Below the pieces are notes generated by a model that was not told the origin of the DNA, ran no database searches, and worked only from the letters and a program-made list of their open reading frames with translations. The translations under genes and the position numbers were made by a program. A DNA stretch of 64,000 nucleotides, from NCBI RefSeq assembly GCF_007828835.1, contig NZ_VIVL01000005.1:186001-250000 (forward strand), read 5' to 3'. Every line of letters begins with the position of its first letter. Position 1 is the stretch's first letter. Positions 42,354-50,484 of this stretch are shown here, one piece after another. This stretch comes from Variovorax beijingensis (lineage in GTDB: Bacteria; Pseudomonadota; Gammaproteobacteria; Burkholderiales; Burkholderiaceae_C).

Positions 42354-43675
42354 GATTTGGTTTCCAGGTTGAGATTCGAGGTCCGTGCGCGCACGCCGCC
42401 CATGACCTGGGTGGCGCGCACTTCGGTCCAGTACATCCAGATGAGGGAGACCCACACGACGCCGTACATCAGCATGAAGGCGCTGGAGCGGATGCCGGTG
42501 AGGTCCATCAGCGCGCCGAACATGACGGGCAGCACGAAGCCGCCCAGGCCGCCGGCGAGTCCGACGACGCCGCTGATGGCGCCGATGTTGGCGGGATAGT
42601 CGTCGCTGATGTACTTGAAGACACTGGCCTTGCCGAAGGCCATCGCGATGCCCAGCACGAACATCAGCGCGGTGAAGCTGTAGACGTTCAGCCCGATGTG
42701 GAAGGTGCGCGGGCCGTTCACCGTGCTCAGGGTGAGATCGGTCTGCGGATAGCTCAGAAGGAACAGGCAGATCCAGCACACCCACATCACCCACCAAGTG
42801 ACGCTGTGCGCGCCATATTTGTCGGACAGCCAGCCGCCGACGGCCCGCAGCACGCCGCCCGGCAGCGAGAAGCAGGCGGCCAACAGCGCGGCGATGCGGA
42901 TGTCCAGCCCGTATTCGCCGACGTAGTACTGCACCATCCACAGCGAGATGGCGACATAGCCGCCGAACACGATGCTGTAGTACTGGCAGTAGCGCAGCAC
43001 CCGCGGGTCCTTCAGCGCCTTGAGCTGCTCGGAAAAACCGACGCTCTTGCCCACCAGATGCGCGGGGTCGCTGGCGCTCAGCATCCAGAACAGGACGGTG
43101 GTGCCCAGCATGATCGCCGCATAGACCTGCGGCACCACGGCCCAGCCGAAGGCCACCACGATGGCCGGCGCCACAAACTTGTTGACCGCCGCGCCCGAGT
43201 TGCCGGCGCCGTAGATGCCCATCGCAAAGCCTTGCCGGCTGCGCGGAAACCAGCGCGCCACGTACGGCGTGCCGACCGAGAACGAGCCGCCCGCGAGTCC
43301 GACGAACATGCCCAGCACGATGAAGTGCCAGTACTGCGTGGCGTAGGACATCAGCCAGATGGCCGGCACGGTGGCGGCCATCAGCAGCGTCATGACGATG
43401 CGTCCGCCGAAGCGGTCGGTCCAGATGCCGAGCGGCACGCGCACCAGCGAGCCCGTGAGCACCGGCATCGCGGTCAGCAGGCCGAACTCGGTCGCGTTGA
43501 GGTTGAGCGCCTTGCGGATCGGGATGCCGATCACGCCGAACATCATCCAGACCATGAAGCAGACGGTGAACGCCAGCGTGCTCACTGCCAGCACGCGCCA
43601 GGCTTTCGCAGGCACGGCCTGGCGTACCGACGGGGGCGAAAAATCTTGGCTGGATGCGGTGGCGCGCTGCTGCAC
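42350..43675 (-). CDS. narK1: NarK1-type nitrate transporter
   Basis: 441 aa major-facilitator protein, 12 helices. 'FMVWMMFGVIGIPIRKALNL' lies in helix 1, 'RVPLGIWTDRFGGRI' is the MFS loop 2-3 motif, and nitrate signatures are 'GIYGAGNSGAAVNKFVAP' and 'GVVGLAGGLGGFVLP'. Likely nitrate/proton symporter starting up nitrate respiration. It is first in the nar run; the leader is predicted to be about 20 nt from the FNR-type promoter 54 bases upstream, with CCAGGAGTCCC before the ATG. Confidence 0.94.
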   Translation of the reverse strand: MQQRATASSQDFSPPSVRQAVPAKAWRVLAVSTLAFTVCFMVWMMFGVIGIPIRKALNLNATEFGLLTAMPVLTGSLVRVPLGIWTDRFGGRIVMTLLMAATVPAIWLMSYATQYWHFIVLGMFVGLAGGSFSVGTPYVARWFPRSRQGFAMGIYGAGNSGAAVNKFVAPAIVVAFGWAVVPQVYAAIMLGTTVLFWMLSASDPAHLVGKSVGFSEQLKALKDPRVLRYCQYYSIVFGGYVAISLWMVQYYVGEYGLDIRIAALLAACFSLPGGVLRAVGGWLSDKYGAHSVTWWVMWVCWICLFLLSYPQTDLTLSTVNGPRTFHIGLNVYSFTALMFVLGIAMAFGKASVFKYISDDYPANIGAISGVVGLAGGLGGFVLPVMFGALMDLTGIRSSAFMLMYGVVWVSLIWMYWTEVRATQVMGGVRARTSNLNLETKS

Positions 43676-43701
43676 GATGGGACTCCTGGAAGGTTGCCCG
43701 G

Positions 43702-43742
43702 AGCTTAGAAGCGGGCTTTCCGGGCGGCTTGATCCACATCAA
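43702..43742 (-). promoter_or_regulatory. FNR/ANR-type promoter of the nar run
   Basis: Perfect box TTGATCCACATCAA (43729-43742); on the minus strand 21 bases then TAAGCT (43707-43702). Box-to-ATG distance is 54 bases, the same as in front of the OTC-like gene at 11914. No NarL heptamer cluster was recognised. The divergent YitT gene lies 75 bases to the right, but no good -10 faces it. Confidence 0.75.
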
Positions 43743-43816
43743 GCGCCACGGCGGCGTGCAGAACCTTGTTCTGGCGCAAGGCCGGCAGCGCCGCGCGGGC
43801 CCACACTGAGAACCAT

Positions 43817-44467
43817 ATGGATCAAAGCCCGCACATCCAGGCCGCACGGCGATATCCGCTGCTGGACGATGCGCAGGGATTCGGCACGGCCATCCTGCTG
43901 GTCGGGCTCGGGTTGGCCATGCTTCGCAGCGCTCATCTGCTGACGGGCGGCCTTCCCGGCCTGGCGTTCCTGCTGAACTACGCCTCGGGGTGGTCACTGG
44001 GGTGGACCCTGCTCATCGTGAACCTGCCTTTCATCGCGCTCGGCTGGCGCGCCTTCGGGCTGCAGTTCACCTGGAAGACCCTGCTTGTCGTTGCCGGGCT
44101 GTCGCTCAGCGTCGAGGGCATCGGAGAGGCGCTCGGCGTGCACCCGGCACATCCGCTGTTCGCGGCGGTCGCCGGCGGCCTGCTGATCGGCGTCGGCCTG
44201 CTCGTGCTGTTCCGCCACGGCGCCAGCCTGGGCGGCTTCGGCGTGCTCGCGCTGTTCCTGCAGCGCCGCTACGGCTGGAGCGCAGGCGCCGTGCAGATGG
44301 CATGCGACGCGGCAATCGTTGCATCGGCCTTCGCCCTCGTCGAACCGAGCCGGGTGGGCTGGTCGATCGTTTCGGCCGTGATGGTGAACCTGGTCCTGAT
44401 GTGGAACCACCGGCCGGGTGCCCCATCGTTGCGCGAGATCAAGGAACCTGACGCCGGCCCCCGATAG
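43817..44467 (+). CDS. YitT-family membrane protein
   Basis: 216 aa with about five transmembrane helices and the YitT hallmarks 'GLAFLLNYASGWSLGWTLLIVNLPFIALGW' (about residues 50-80, in part) and 'FRHGASLGGFGVLALFLQRRYG'. YitT proteins are widespread and their substrate is unknown. The start at 43817 is the Met before DQSPHIQ; no good ribosome site is present. It is divergent from narK1 and followed after 35 bases by the hemerythrin gene, probably one transcript. Confidence 0.85.
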   Translation: MDQSPHIQAARRYPLLDDAQGFGTAILLVGLGLAMLRSAHLLTGGLPGLAFLLNYASGWSLGWTLLIVNLPFIALGWRAFGLQFTWKTLLVVAGLSLSVEGIGEALGVHPAHPLFAAVAGGLLIGVGLLVLFRHGASLGGFGVLALFLQRRYGWSAGAVQMACDAAIVASAFALVEPSRVGWSIVSAVMVNLVLMWNHRPGAPSLREIKEPDAGPR

Positions 44468-44502
44468 GCTCGCGACCCGGCTCTTTCTTCAGAGGAAATC
44501 GC

Positions 44503-44979
44503 ATGGCTATGCTGGACCGATCCGATGGAATGCCGCTGGGCCTGCCTTTCATGGACCGGGCACGCGAGCGATTCGCCTGGCGCCTGGCGCAGGTGGACGA
44601 GGCGGCAGACGCCGCGCTGCCGGGCGCCTGGCGCGAGCTGCTCGCGTATGCGGCGGAGCACTTCGCGTGCGAAGACATCTGGATGCGGGCCTCCGGCTTC
44701 GCGTCGCGCAAGGACCACGCGGCCCAGCATCGCGTGGTGGTGGAGGTGATGCGCGAAGGCGCGGTGCACGCCACCGAGGGGCGGCTTGCACAGGTTCGGG
44801 AAATGGCGTGCCAGTTGCGGGACTGGTACGAACGGCATGTCCGCACCATGGATGCACCGCTGGCGCGCCATCTGCGCACGCAGCGGTCCGGCCGCAGGAG
44901 CGCTGGTGCCCAGCCGCGCGATGACTTTGCGGCGCGGCCACCGCTGCGCCGCGCCGGACAGCACGCTTTGCCGCGCTGA
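44503..44979 (+). CDS. Hemerythrin-like protein lacking the first His ligand
   Basis: 158 aa. Conserved di-iron ligands: His53 and Glu57 ('EHFACEDIW'), His72 and His76 ('KDHAAQHR'), His112 and Asp117 ('WYERHVRTMD'). The first helix, which in bacteriohemerythrins reads like 'MDADHAEF', here is MDRARERF with Arg21 in place of His. A normal di-iron oxygen site would miss one ligand. The C-terminal 35 residues are Arg-rich and unlike hemerythrin. AGAGGAAATCGC precedes the start. Follows the YitT gene. Confidence 0.85.
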   Translation: MAMLDRSDGMPLGLPFMDRARERFAWRLAQVDEAADAALPGAWRELLAYAAEHFACEDIWMRASGFASRKDHAAQHRVVVEVMREGAVHATEGRLAQVREMACQLRDWYERHVRTMDAPLARHLRTQRSGRRSAGAQPRDDFAARPPLRRAGQHALPR

Positions 44980-44982
44980 ACC

Positions 44983-46202
44983 CTAGGCCGCGGCCCCAGG
45001 CAGTTGCAGGCCGCCGCGGCCCGTGAGCCGCGCGGTGATCGCCGCCTTCAGCGGCGGCAGATGCTGCGCGCCCCGAAGCAGCAGTTGCCGCACGAGGCGC
45101 TGCGGTGCCCCGGTGCTGGCATAGAGTCTCGCGACCGCATTCGTGCCGTGGTAGATCGGCGCCGCATCCCGGCGGTGTGCGCGCTCGTAGCCCGCCAGCA
45201 CCTCGGCGGCACCGATGTCCCGCTGGGCCGCGCGGGCTTCGCAGAGCGCGTGGACGAGCGAGGCAATGCTCTGCAGACCGAGGTTGTAGCCATGGGCCGT
45301 GACGGGATGCATGCCGACGGCGGCATCGCCGACCAGCGCGCTGCGTTGGCCCACGAAGCGCCGGGCATAGGCGGCAACGAGGGGGTAGGGGAAGCGCTTT
45401 CCGAGCAGCTGCATCCGTCCCAGGCGGCTGCGGAACTGGCGTTCGACGAGCGCCGCGAATTCGCTTCGGACAATTGCATCAGCCGCTCGGCGGCCGCGGT
45501 GTCGGCGGTCACCACGACCGACGAGACATTGCCCACGGCGGGCAGCACCGCGAGCGTGCGCTCGTAGCCGAAGCACTCGTAGGCCACGTCGTGATGCGGC
45601 AGCTCGTGCTGCATCCGGCAGACGATCATGACGCGGCCGAAATCGTGGATGTCGGCCGCGATGCCGAGCTGCTTGCGCGACCAGGAGAAGCGGCTGTCGG
45701 CCGCGACGAACAGGCGGCCCTGCAGCTGCTGCGGCAGGCCCGGCGAGGCCTGGACATCCAGCTGCACGTGGCCGGGCTCGGTGGCGACGCGAAGCACCTG
45801 CGCACGATCGAGCAGCCGCAGCGCCGGGCGTTCCATGGCGGCTGCAAAGCTGACACGGCGCAGCGCATGGTTCGGCACGATCCAGCCCAGCACTTCGGTG
45901 TCGTGGCCGCGCGGCGAGAAGCTGAGTGCGCAGTCCTGCCGGTCGCCGTCGATGACGCGCGCTTCGCGGATGCATCCGATTTCCTCGGGCCGCAGGCGCT
46001 GCCACAGGCCCAGGGCGCGCAAGGTGGCCACGCTGGCGTGGGTCAGCGCGATGTCCCGGCCGTCCTCGTCCGGGGCCGCCAGCGCCTCGCGCGGCTGCGC
46101 GTCCAGCACGGTGGCGGTGAAGCCGGCGTCGGCCAGGGCAATGCCCAGGGCCAGCCCGGCCGGTCCTGCACCGACGATGAGTGCGTCAAGATCTTGCGGC
46201 AT
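44983..46202 (-). pseudogene. UbiH/UbiF-type FAD hydroxylase with a one-base frameshift
   Basis: N-terminal frame from 46202: 'DALIVGAGPAGLALGIALADAG' (FAD-binding GxGxxG), the DG-type motif region, on to 'TADTAAAERLMQLSEA'. There the frame breaks near 45463, and the homologous protein continues in another frame: 'EFAALVERQFRSRLGRMQ', 'SALVGDAAVGMHPVTAHGYN' (the GD FAD-ribityl motif), ending at 44983. Deleting one base within the GCGAATTC context explains it, and the joined product would be about 406 aa, normal for ubiquinone-type hydroxylases. It could be a pseudogene or a sequencing error. Downstream of OsmC and hemerythrin genes. Confidence 0.8.
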
Positions 46203-46232
46203 GAGTTTCCTGTGAAGATGAGAAGGGGGCGC

Positions 46233-46877
46233 TCAGCGATTCGGCGGGTACACCGGCAGCGCGGCGCCTGCGAAGGCCTCGAGCACCGAGCCGACGTTGC
46301 CGTGGTCCTGCAGCGCGCCGACGATCATGCGGAACAGCGGCTTGTAGGCTTCGTCGGCTTCGTGGCCCGCGAGCGGATCGCGGTTCGTAAGGAATGCGGC
46401 ATCGAGTTCGGCCCATTCGCCGGCGTCGAGCACCGACTCGGCGAGCGGCAGGATCTCGGTTTCCTCGACGCGCATGTGGGCCAGGTAGAAGTCGGCGTAG
46501 TGCCGCATCAGCTGTTCGAATTTGTCGCGCCGCATCTCGCACTGGACGGTCCCGCTCATCGTGCGGAATCCCAGCAGCGCGTGTTCGAGTTCGCGGATGG
46601 CGCGCTCGCCGTGCGCGTGGTCGCGGTCGAGCTGGTCGAGCACCGCATCGGTCTGCACGCTGCGTCCGCGCAGCTTCGGAAACAGCAGCCGGCTCTCCTT
46701 GGGATGGTGCAGCTTCTCCGGGAATTCGTCGACGTAGAACAGCATGGCCTGCAGGGCGTCGAAGTCGGGCAGGGTGCCGTAGCGCCGGTGCCCGTGCAGG
46801 AGCAGCATGATCGAGCGCAGCATGGCCGAGAGGGCGCGGTGCTCATGGCGGATGATGTTCAGGCTGTCGTGGGTCAT
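46233..46877 (-). CDS. Hemerythrin HHE-domain protein (214 aa)
   Basis: Four-helix HHE-cation-binding protein: 'LNIIRHEHRALSAML', 'KLHHPKESRLLFPKL', 'LDRDHAHGERAIREL' and 'HYADFYLAHMRVEETEILPLA' provide His and Glu ligands for a di-iron site. Related proteins (YtfE/Ric, DnrN) repair Fe-S clusters damaged by NO, though this one lacks their N-terminal Cys domain. The start at 46877 has GGGAG six bases upstream. It lies 30 bases after the OsmC gene and 30 before the frameshifted hydroxylase. Confidence 0.88.
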   Translation of the reverse strand: MTHDSLNIIRHEHRALSAMLRSIMLLLHGHRRYGTLPDFDALQAMLFYVDEFPEKLHHPKESRLLFPKLRGRSVQTDAVLDQLDRDHAHGERAIRELEHALLGFRTMSGTVQCEMRRDKFEQLMRHYADFYLAHMRVEETEILPLAESVLDAGEWAELDAAFLTNRDPLAGHEADEAYKPLFRMIVGALQDHGNVGSVLEAFAGAALPVYPPNR

Positions 46878-46907
46878 GGCGCACTCCCGCAACTGGGTTC
46901 GCTCTCG

Positions 46908-47360
46908 TCAGGCTGTCAGCAGGGCGCCGCTGCCGTCGAGCACGCGCACCTCGACCGGAATGGCGGTGCGCACGCTTTGCGTGACGACGCAGAAGTCCTC
47001 GAACTGGGCCAGCGCCCGGTCGAGCTGCCTGAGCGTGGATGCCGTCACGCCCAGGTGGATGGCGACCTGGATGCCCGCCACGCGCAGGCGGCCCTGGGGA
47101 TTGCGCGCCAGCGTGGCATCGGCCTGCGTTCGCATGGGGACCGCATCGTTGCTGAATTTCCGCAGCGAGAACTGCAGGCTGGACGACAGGCAGTTGGCCA
47201 CCGCCGCCACCAGCAGCTGCTCCGAATCGGGGCCGGCGCCGGTTCCGAGCGGCGGCTTCACGTCGGTCAGGAGCGCGGCGCTGCCGGGCGGCCCGAAATC
47301 GACGGCGAACCGGTACGCTTCGCGCCAGGCCAGCGTGAGGGCGGCCGATTCGTCCATCAT
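46908..47360 (-). CDS. OsmC/Ohr-family peroxidase-like protein
   Basis: 150 aa. 'GPDSEQLLVAAVANCLSSSL' holds the first catalytic Cys and 'QFEDFCVVTQSVRTAIPV' the second, the pair used by OsmC/Ohr thiol peroxidases against organic hydroperoxides. The start is the double Met at 47360; no clear ribosome site precedes it and no upstream ATG is in frame. A 14-mer identical to the FNR-type box of the USP operon (TTGACATGGCGCAA) lies at 47457-47470. First gene of OsmC-hemerythrin-hydroxylase. Confidence 0.88.
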   Translation of the reverse strand: MMDESAALTLAWREAYRFAVDFGPPGSAALLTDVKPPLGTGAGPDSEQLLVAAVANCLSSSLQFSLRKFSNDAVPMRTQADATLARNPQGRLRVAGIQVAIHLGVTASTLRQLDRALAQFEDFCVVTQSVRTAIPVEVRVLDGSGALLTA

Positions 47361-47428
47361 CGACGGTGCAGCGTGCGCTGCACCGGCCAGGTTCGTTCAA
47401 CGGACGTCGAGGTTTTCATGTCGACGCC

Positions 47429-47470
47429 AGTGTCAAGCCCGTGCGGGTGCACGGGCTTGACATGGCGCAA
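47429..47470 (-). promoter_or_regulatory. Possible FNR-type promoter overlapping a 28-bp hairpin
   Basis: TTGACATGGCGCAA at 47457-47470; on the minus strand 22 bases on lies GACACT (47434-47429), with only A and T conserved. The box overlaps a perfect inverted repeat, 12-bp arms TCAAGCCCGTGC / GCACGGGCTTGA at 47433-47460, which may terminate the methyltransferase transcript, though no U run follows. The two readings are not exclusive. Confidence 0.4.
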
Positions 47471-47519
47471 GGATGGGTCGAGGCAGCCTGCGGCGGCCGC
47501 GGGCTTCCCGAAGGCCCCG

Positions 47520-48290
47520 CTACGCCTTGTCGGCCCGGATCGACACGCTCCGGACGCCGAACTTCTTCGTCGCGCCCTGGGCGTTGTCGGAGAGGAAGCG
47601 GTATCGGTCGTTGACCTGCTCCTCGGCGATGCGCAGGCCGGCGTCCTCGATCGCCTGCCGGTAGCGCCCGATCTGCCACGCGCCGCCGATGCAGGCCGCC
47701 CACAGCGTGGTGTTGCAGCTGATGCTCTCGGGCAGCAGCACCTCCGTGACGATGTCGGCGATCGCCAGCCGGCCGCCCGGGCGCAGCAGGCGGGCGATCT
47801 CGCGGAAGACCTGGGGCTTGTCGACGGCGAGATTGATCACGCCGTTGCTGATGACCACGTCGAAGCTGCCGTCCTCGAACGGTGCGGCGTCGATGTAGCC
47901 CTTGACATAGGTGACATTGCGAAAGCCGTCGCGCTGGCGCAGCGACTCCGCCTTGGCGCGCTGCGAATCGGTCATGTCCAGGCCGACCACGGTGCCGGTC
48001 GGGCCCGTGATCAGGCTGGCGATGAAGGTGTCCATGCCCGAGCCGCTGCCGAGGTCGAGCACGCGCGCCCCTTCCATGTCGCCCAGCAGGTGGAAGTAGT
48101 AGCCGACGCCGGCGAAGGACTGGATGGCTTCGGCCGGGATGCGGTCCAGGTCGCGCGGCCGGTAGCCCAGCCGCTCGGCCAGGGCGCGTCCCATCTCGAA
48201 ATGGAATTCGCCGTGGGGGTTGTCCGCAACCTCGCGGTACATCGCCTGGACCTTGCCTTCCAGTTCGGCCCGATCGACTGGGGCAGACAT
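47520..48290 (-). CDS. SAM-dependent methyltransferase, ArsM-like
   Basis: 256 aa class I methyltransferase. Motif I is 'RVLDLGSGSGMDTFIASLIT', followed by 'TVVGLDMTDSQRAKAESL' and 'PFEDGSFDVVISNGVINL', the wording of the arsenite-methyltransferase/ubiE-like group. Cys residues in 'ISCNTTLWAACIGGAW' sit where ArsM has substrate cysteines, but the full set is not evident, so arsenite as substrate is only possible. It follows the DsrE gene after 16 bases. The enlarged N-terminal region (1-70) is helical. Confidence 0.8.
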   Translation of the reverse strand: MSAPVDRAELEGKVQAMYREVADNPHGEFHFEMGRALAERLGYRPRDLDRIPAEAIQSFAGVGYYFHLLGDMEGARVLDLGSGSGMDTFIASLITGPTGTVVGLDMTDSQRAKAESLRQRDGFRNVTYVKGYIDAAPFEDGSFDVVISNGVINLAVDKPQVFREIARLLRPGGRLAIADIVTEVLLPESISCNTTLWAACIGGAWQIGRYRQAIEDAGLRIAEEQVNDRYRFLSDNAQGATKKFGVRSVSIRADKA

Positions 48291-48306
48291 GGCGCCGCTC
48301 CTCGGG

Positions 48307-48675
48307 TCAGAAGCTCAGGGTGGCCGCGCCGCGCAGCAGCCGCTCGTGGATCACGCTGGAGCCGGCGATGGTCACGCCCTCGACGAAGTCCGCCTGCTCA
48401 TAGCCGCGGGACTTGACGCACGGCGTGCAGGCGTAGAGCGCACCGCCGCGGGCCACGAAGTCGCGCATCAGCTCCGCCAGCGGATCCAGCGGCCGAACGT
48501 GCGTCGTGTCGGCGGCCTTTTTGCGCACCACGTCGACGCCGGCGCTGGTGAGGAAGATGGCCACCTTCAGCCCGGCCGTGATGCCGCCGTTGGCGATGGT
48601 GAAGCCCACCGACGACAACTCGTGGTCGATGCCATGGGTGATGACCACGACCAGTTCTCTGCTTTCTTCAGCCAT
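48307..48675 (-). CDS. DsrE-family small sulfur-relay protein
   Basis: 122 aa DsrE/DsrF-like fold: 'LVVVITHGIDHELSSVGFTIANGG', 'LKVAIFLTSAGVDVVRK' and 'GGALYACTPCVKSRGY'. The two Cys in 'ACTPC' lie where DsrE carries its sulfur-accepting residue, so persulfide transfer is plausible. It forms a pair with the downstream methyltransferase. GAAGGAGAACGA-like sequence (CAAGGAGAACGAA) precedes the ATG. No FNR-type box was found in front of it. Confidence 0.87.
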   Translation of the reverse strand: MAEESRELVVVITHGIDHELSSVGFTIANGGITAGLKVAIFLTSAGVDVVRKKAADTTHVRPLDPLAELMRDFVARGGALYACTPCVKSRGYEQADFVEGVTIAGSSVIHERLLRGAATLSF

Positions 48676-48887
48676 TTCGTTCTCCTTGGGTTGGTATGGG
48701 GCCTTCTGCTATCGCGAAAGCCATGCCAGCGCGAACGCGCGCGGTTTTCCCAGGGAAACAGGGCGGCGCGCCGCCGCGGCGGCGGCGAGGCCCATGCACG
48801 GGAAGGCATGGCGCATGTCCTTTCGGATATGGCGAACCCGCTGGCGCCGCCCCGCCGTAGTGGCTAGACTTTTGCCGGAGGTTCCCC

Positions 48888-49403
48888 ATGGACACAGACC
48901 GCGAACTGCAGTTCGGCCCCGGCATGCGGGTGCAGCGTCTGACCGAGGCCGGTTTCATGGTGGCGGCCATCTTCACGCAGGACCTGCGCTTCGCCTGCGT
49001 CACCTTCGTGCTGACCTTCCTGCAGATGCTGTCTCCGCGCTGGGTGCCCGTGGCGCGCCTGGTGGCACAGCTCGTGCGTTTCCGTGGCGAGCACCGCATC
49101 GGCGATCTCTACTTCGACCTGGGCGGGACGCGCGGCGCCTGCGCGCTCTCGGTCGTGGTGCAGGCCGCCGGGATCGGACTTGCAGGAGCGGGCTGGCCGA
49201 CCGTCGGGTTCGCCGTGCTGGCCGTGCCCACCGCCTCGTTCCTGATCGCGCCGACGCTGGGCTTCTGTGCGGGCTGCTGGTTCTATGTGCTGGGACGCGA
49301 CTGGCTGGTCCGCCGGGGCTGGCTGAAGGGAGGCTCCAATGGGTTCACCGACTTCACCATCGACGGCGAAAGCCCCAGCCATCAACGAGAACTGCGTCCT
49401 TAG
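48888..49403 (+). CDS. Membrane protein, possibly DUF4395 (171 aa)
   Basis: Three or four hydrophobic segments ('FACVTFVLTFLQMLSP', 'LSVVVQAAGIGLAGAG', 'TASFLIAPTLGFCAGCWFYVLG'), with a Cys pair CAGC at the last. The pattern suggests DUF4395-type proteins, which often accompany thiosulfate or thioredoxin-like genes, but the match is from memory and weak. GGAGG stands seven bases before the ATG. Its last 65 bases overlap the start of the histidine kinase gene in another frame. Confidence 0.6.
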   Translation: MDTDRELQFGPGMRVQRLTEAGFMVAAIFTQDLRFACVTFVLTFLQMLSPRWVPVARLVAQLVRFRGEHRIGDLYFDLGGTRGACALSVVVQAAGIGLAGAGWPTVGFAVLAVPTASFLIAPTLGFCAGCWFYVLGRDWLVRRGWLKGGSNGFTDFTIDGESPSHQRELRP

Positions 49404-50484
49404 GCGCAACGTGCAGACGCAGCCCTACGGGCGCTGCAGCGTGTGCACGCTGCAGCTGAGGCAGTGCCACGCGTGGCAGTCCAACGGCTGGAGCTTCGCG
49501 CTGGTGGTGCTGGTCCTGTCGCTGGTGCTGGTGCCCTCCGGCTGGCCGCAGAAGCTGCTGGCGGCGATGGTGCTGGGGGTGGTCGTCTGGCAGGGCCTGG
49601 CCAACCACAAGCGCACCGACGACCTGATCCACGGGCAGCACCGGCTGATGGTCCTGACCCAGGAACTGCGCGGCAAGCAGTTGCTGATCGAACAGCAGAA
49701 CGACAGCCTGGCGGCGCAGGTCGATGCGCGCACCGCGGAGCTGCGCGACGCCAACGTCCGGCTGGCCGCGGCCAATCTCGAGCTGCTCGAACTCGACAAG
49801 CTGCGCTCGGCCGTGCTGTCCAACGTGTCGCACGAGCTGCGCACGCCGCTGACCGGCATCCTGGGCTCGGCGCAGAACCTGCGCGACGGGCTCGCGGGCG
49901 GCCTGACGCAGGCGCAGCAGGAGTACGTGCAGATGATCGAAGGCGACAGCCGCCGGCTCATCCGGGTGGTGAACGAGCTGCTCGAATGGGGGCGCCTGCA
50001 GTCCGGCCACATCCAGTTGCAGCGCACGCCGGTCGCGCTGTACCCGCTGCTGGACGAGGTGTTCATGCTGCTGCGTCCGGCCGCGCAGCAGAAGGGCGTC
50101 AGGCTCGAGATGGCGAGTGCCGAGCCGTCGCTGTGCGTGCCGGCCGACCCCGACAAGCTCAAGCAGATCCTGATCAACCTGCTGGACAACGCCATCAAGT
50201 TCAGCCGGCCGGACTCCAGCGTGCGCGTGCATGCCGAATCCGTGCCCGACGGATGGCGTGTCCTGGTCGAGGACCACGGGCCCGGCGTGCCGGCGGAAGA
50301 CGTGCCGCACCTGTTCGAGCGCTTCTACCGCGGGCAGTCGGGCGGCGGCGCGCCCGGCACCGGCCTCGGGCTCGCGATCGCCAAGAACCTCGCGCGGCTG
50401 CACGGCGGGGACATCGCGCTGCAGACATCCCTGGGCCAGGGCAGTACCTTCGCCCTGACCTTGCCGCTCGCGGGTGCGGCATGA
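49339..50484 (+). CDS. Sensor histidine kinase with Cys-rich N-terminus
   Basis: 381 aa. Residues 1-45 are hydrophilic with cysteines in 'NENCVLRRN' and 'YGRCSVCTLQLRQC'; two membrane helices follow (about 50-88), then a coiled coil (about 100-150, 'LIEQQNDSLAAQVDARTAEL'). HisKA with phospho-acceptor His is in 'LSNVSHELRTPLTGIL', and HATPase has 'LLDNAIKFSRPDSS' and 'GTGLGLAIAKNLARLHGGD'. The start has AGGGAGGCTCCA before ATG, so it truly overlaps the previous gene. The Cys cluster suggests metal or redox sensing. Coupled (ATGA) to a sigma-54 regulator. Confidence 0.88.
   Translation: MGSPTSPSTAKAPAINENCVLRRNVQTQPYGRCSVCTLQLRQCHAWQSNGWSFALVVLVLSLVLVPSGWPQKLLAAMVLGVVVWQGLANHKRTDDLIHGQHRLMVLTQELRGKQLLIEQQNDSLAAQVDARTAELRDANVRLAAANLELLELDKLRSAVLSNVSHELRTPLTGILGSAQNLRDGLAGGLTQAQQEYVQMIEGDSRRLIRVVNELLEWGRLQSGHIQLQRTPVALYPLLDEVFMLLRPAAQQKGVRLEMASAEPSLCVPADPDKLKQILINLLDNAIKFSRPDSSVRVHAESVPDGWRVLVEDHGPGVPAEDVPHLFERFYRGQSGGGAPGTGLGLAIAKNLARLHGGDIALQTSLGQGSTFALTLPLAGAA

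Noticed and set aside
43743-43817. FNR-driven promoter towards the YitT gene from the shared box
   Set aside because: The hexamer at the right spacing (CTTGTT) lacks the key A; no support for rightward activation.
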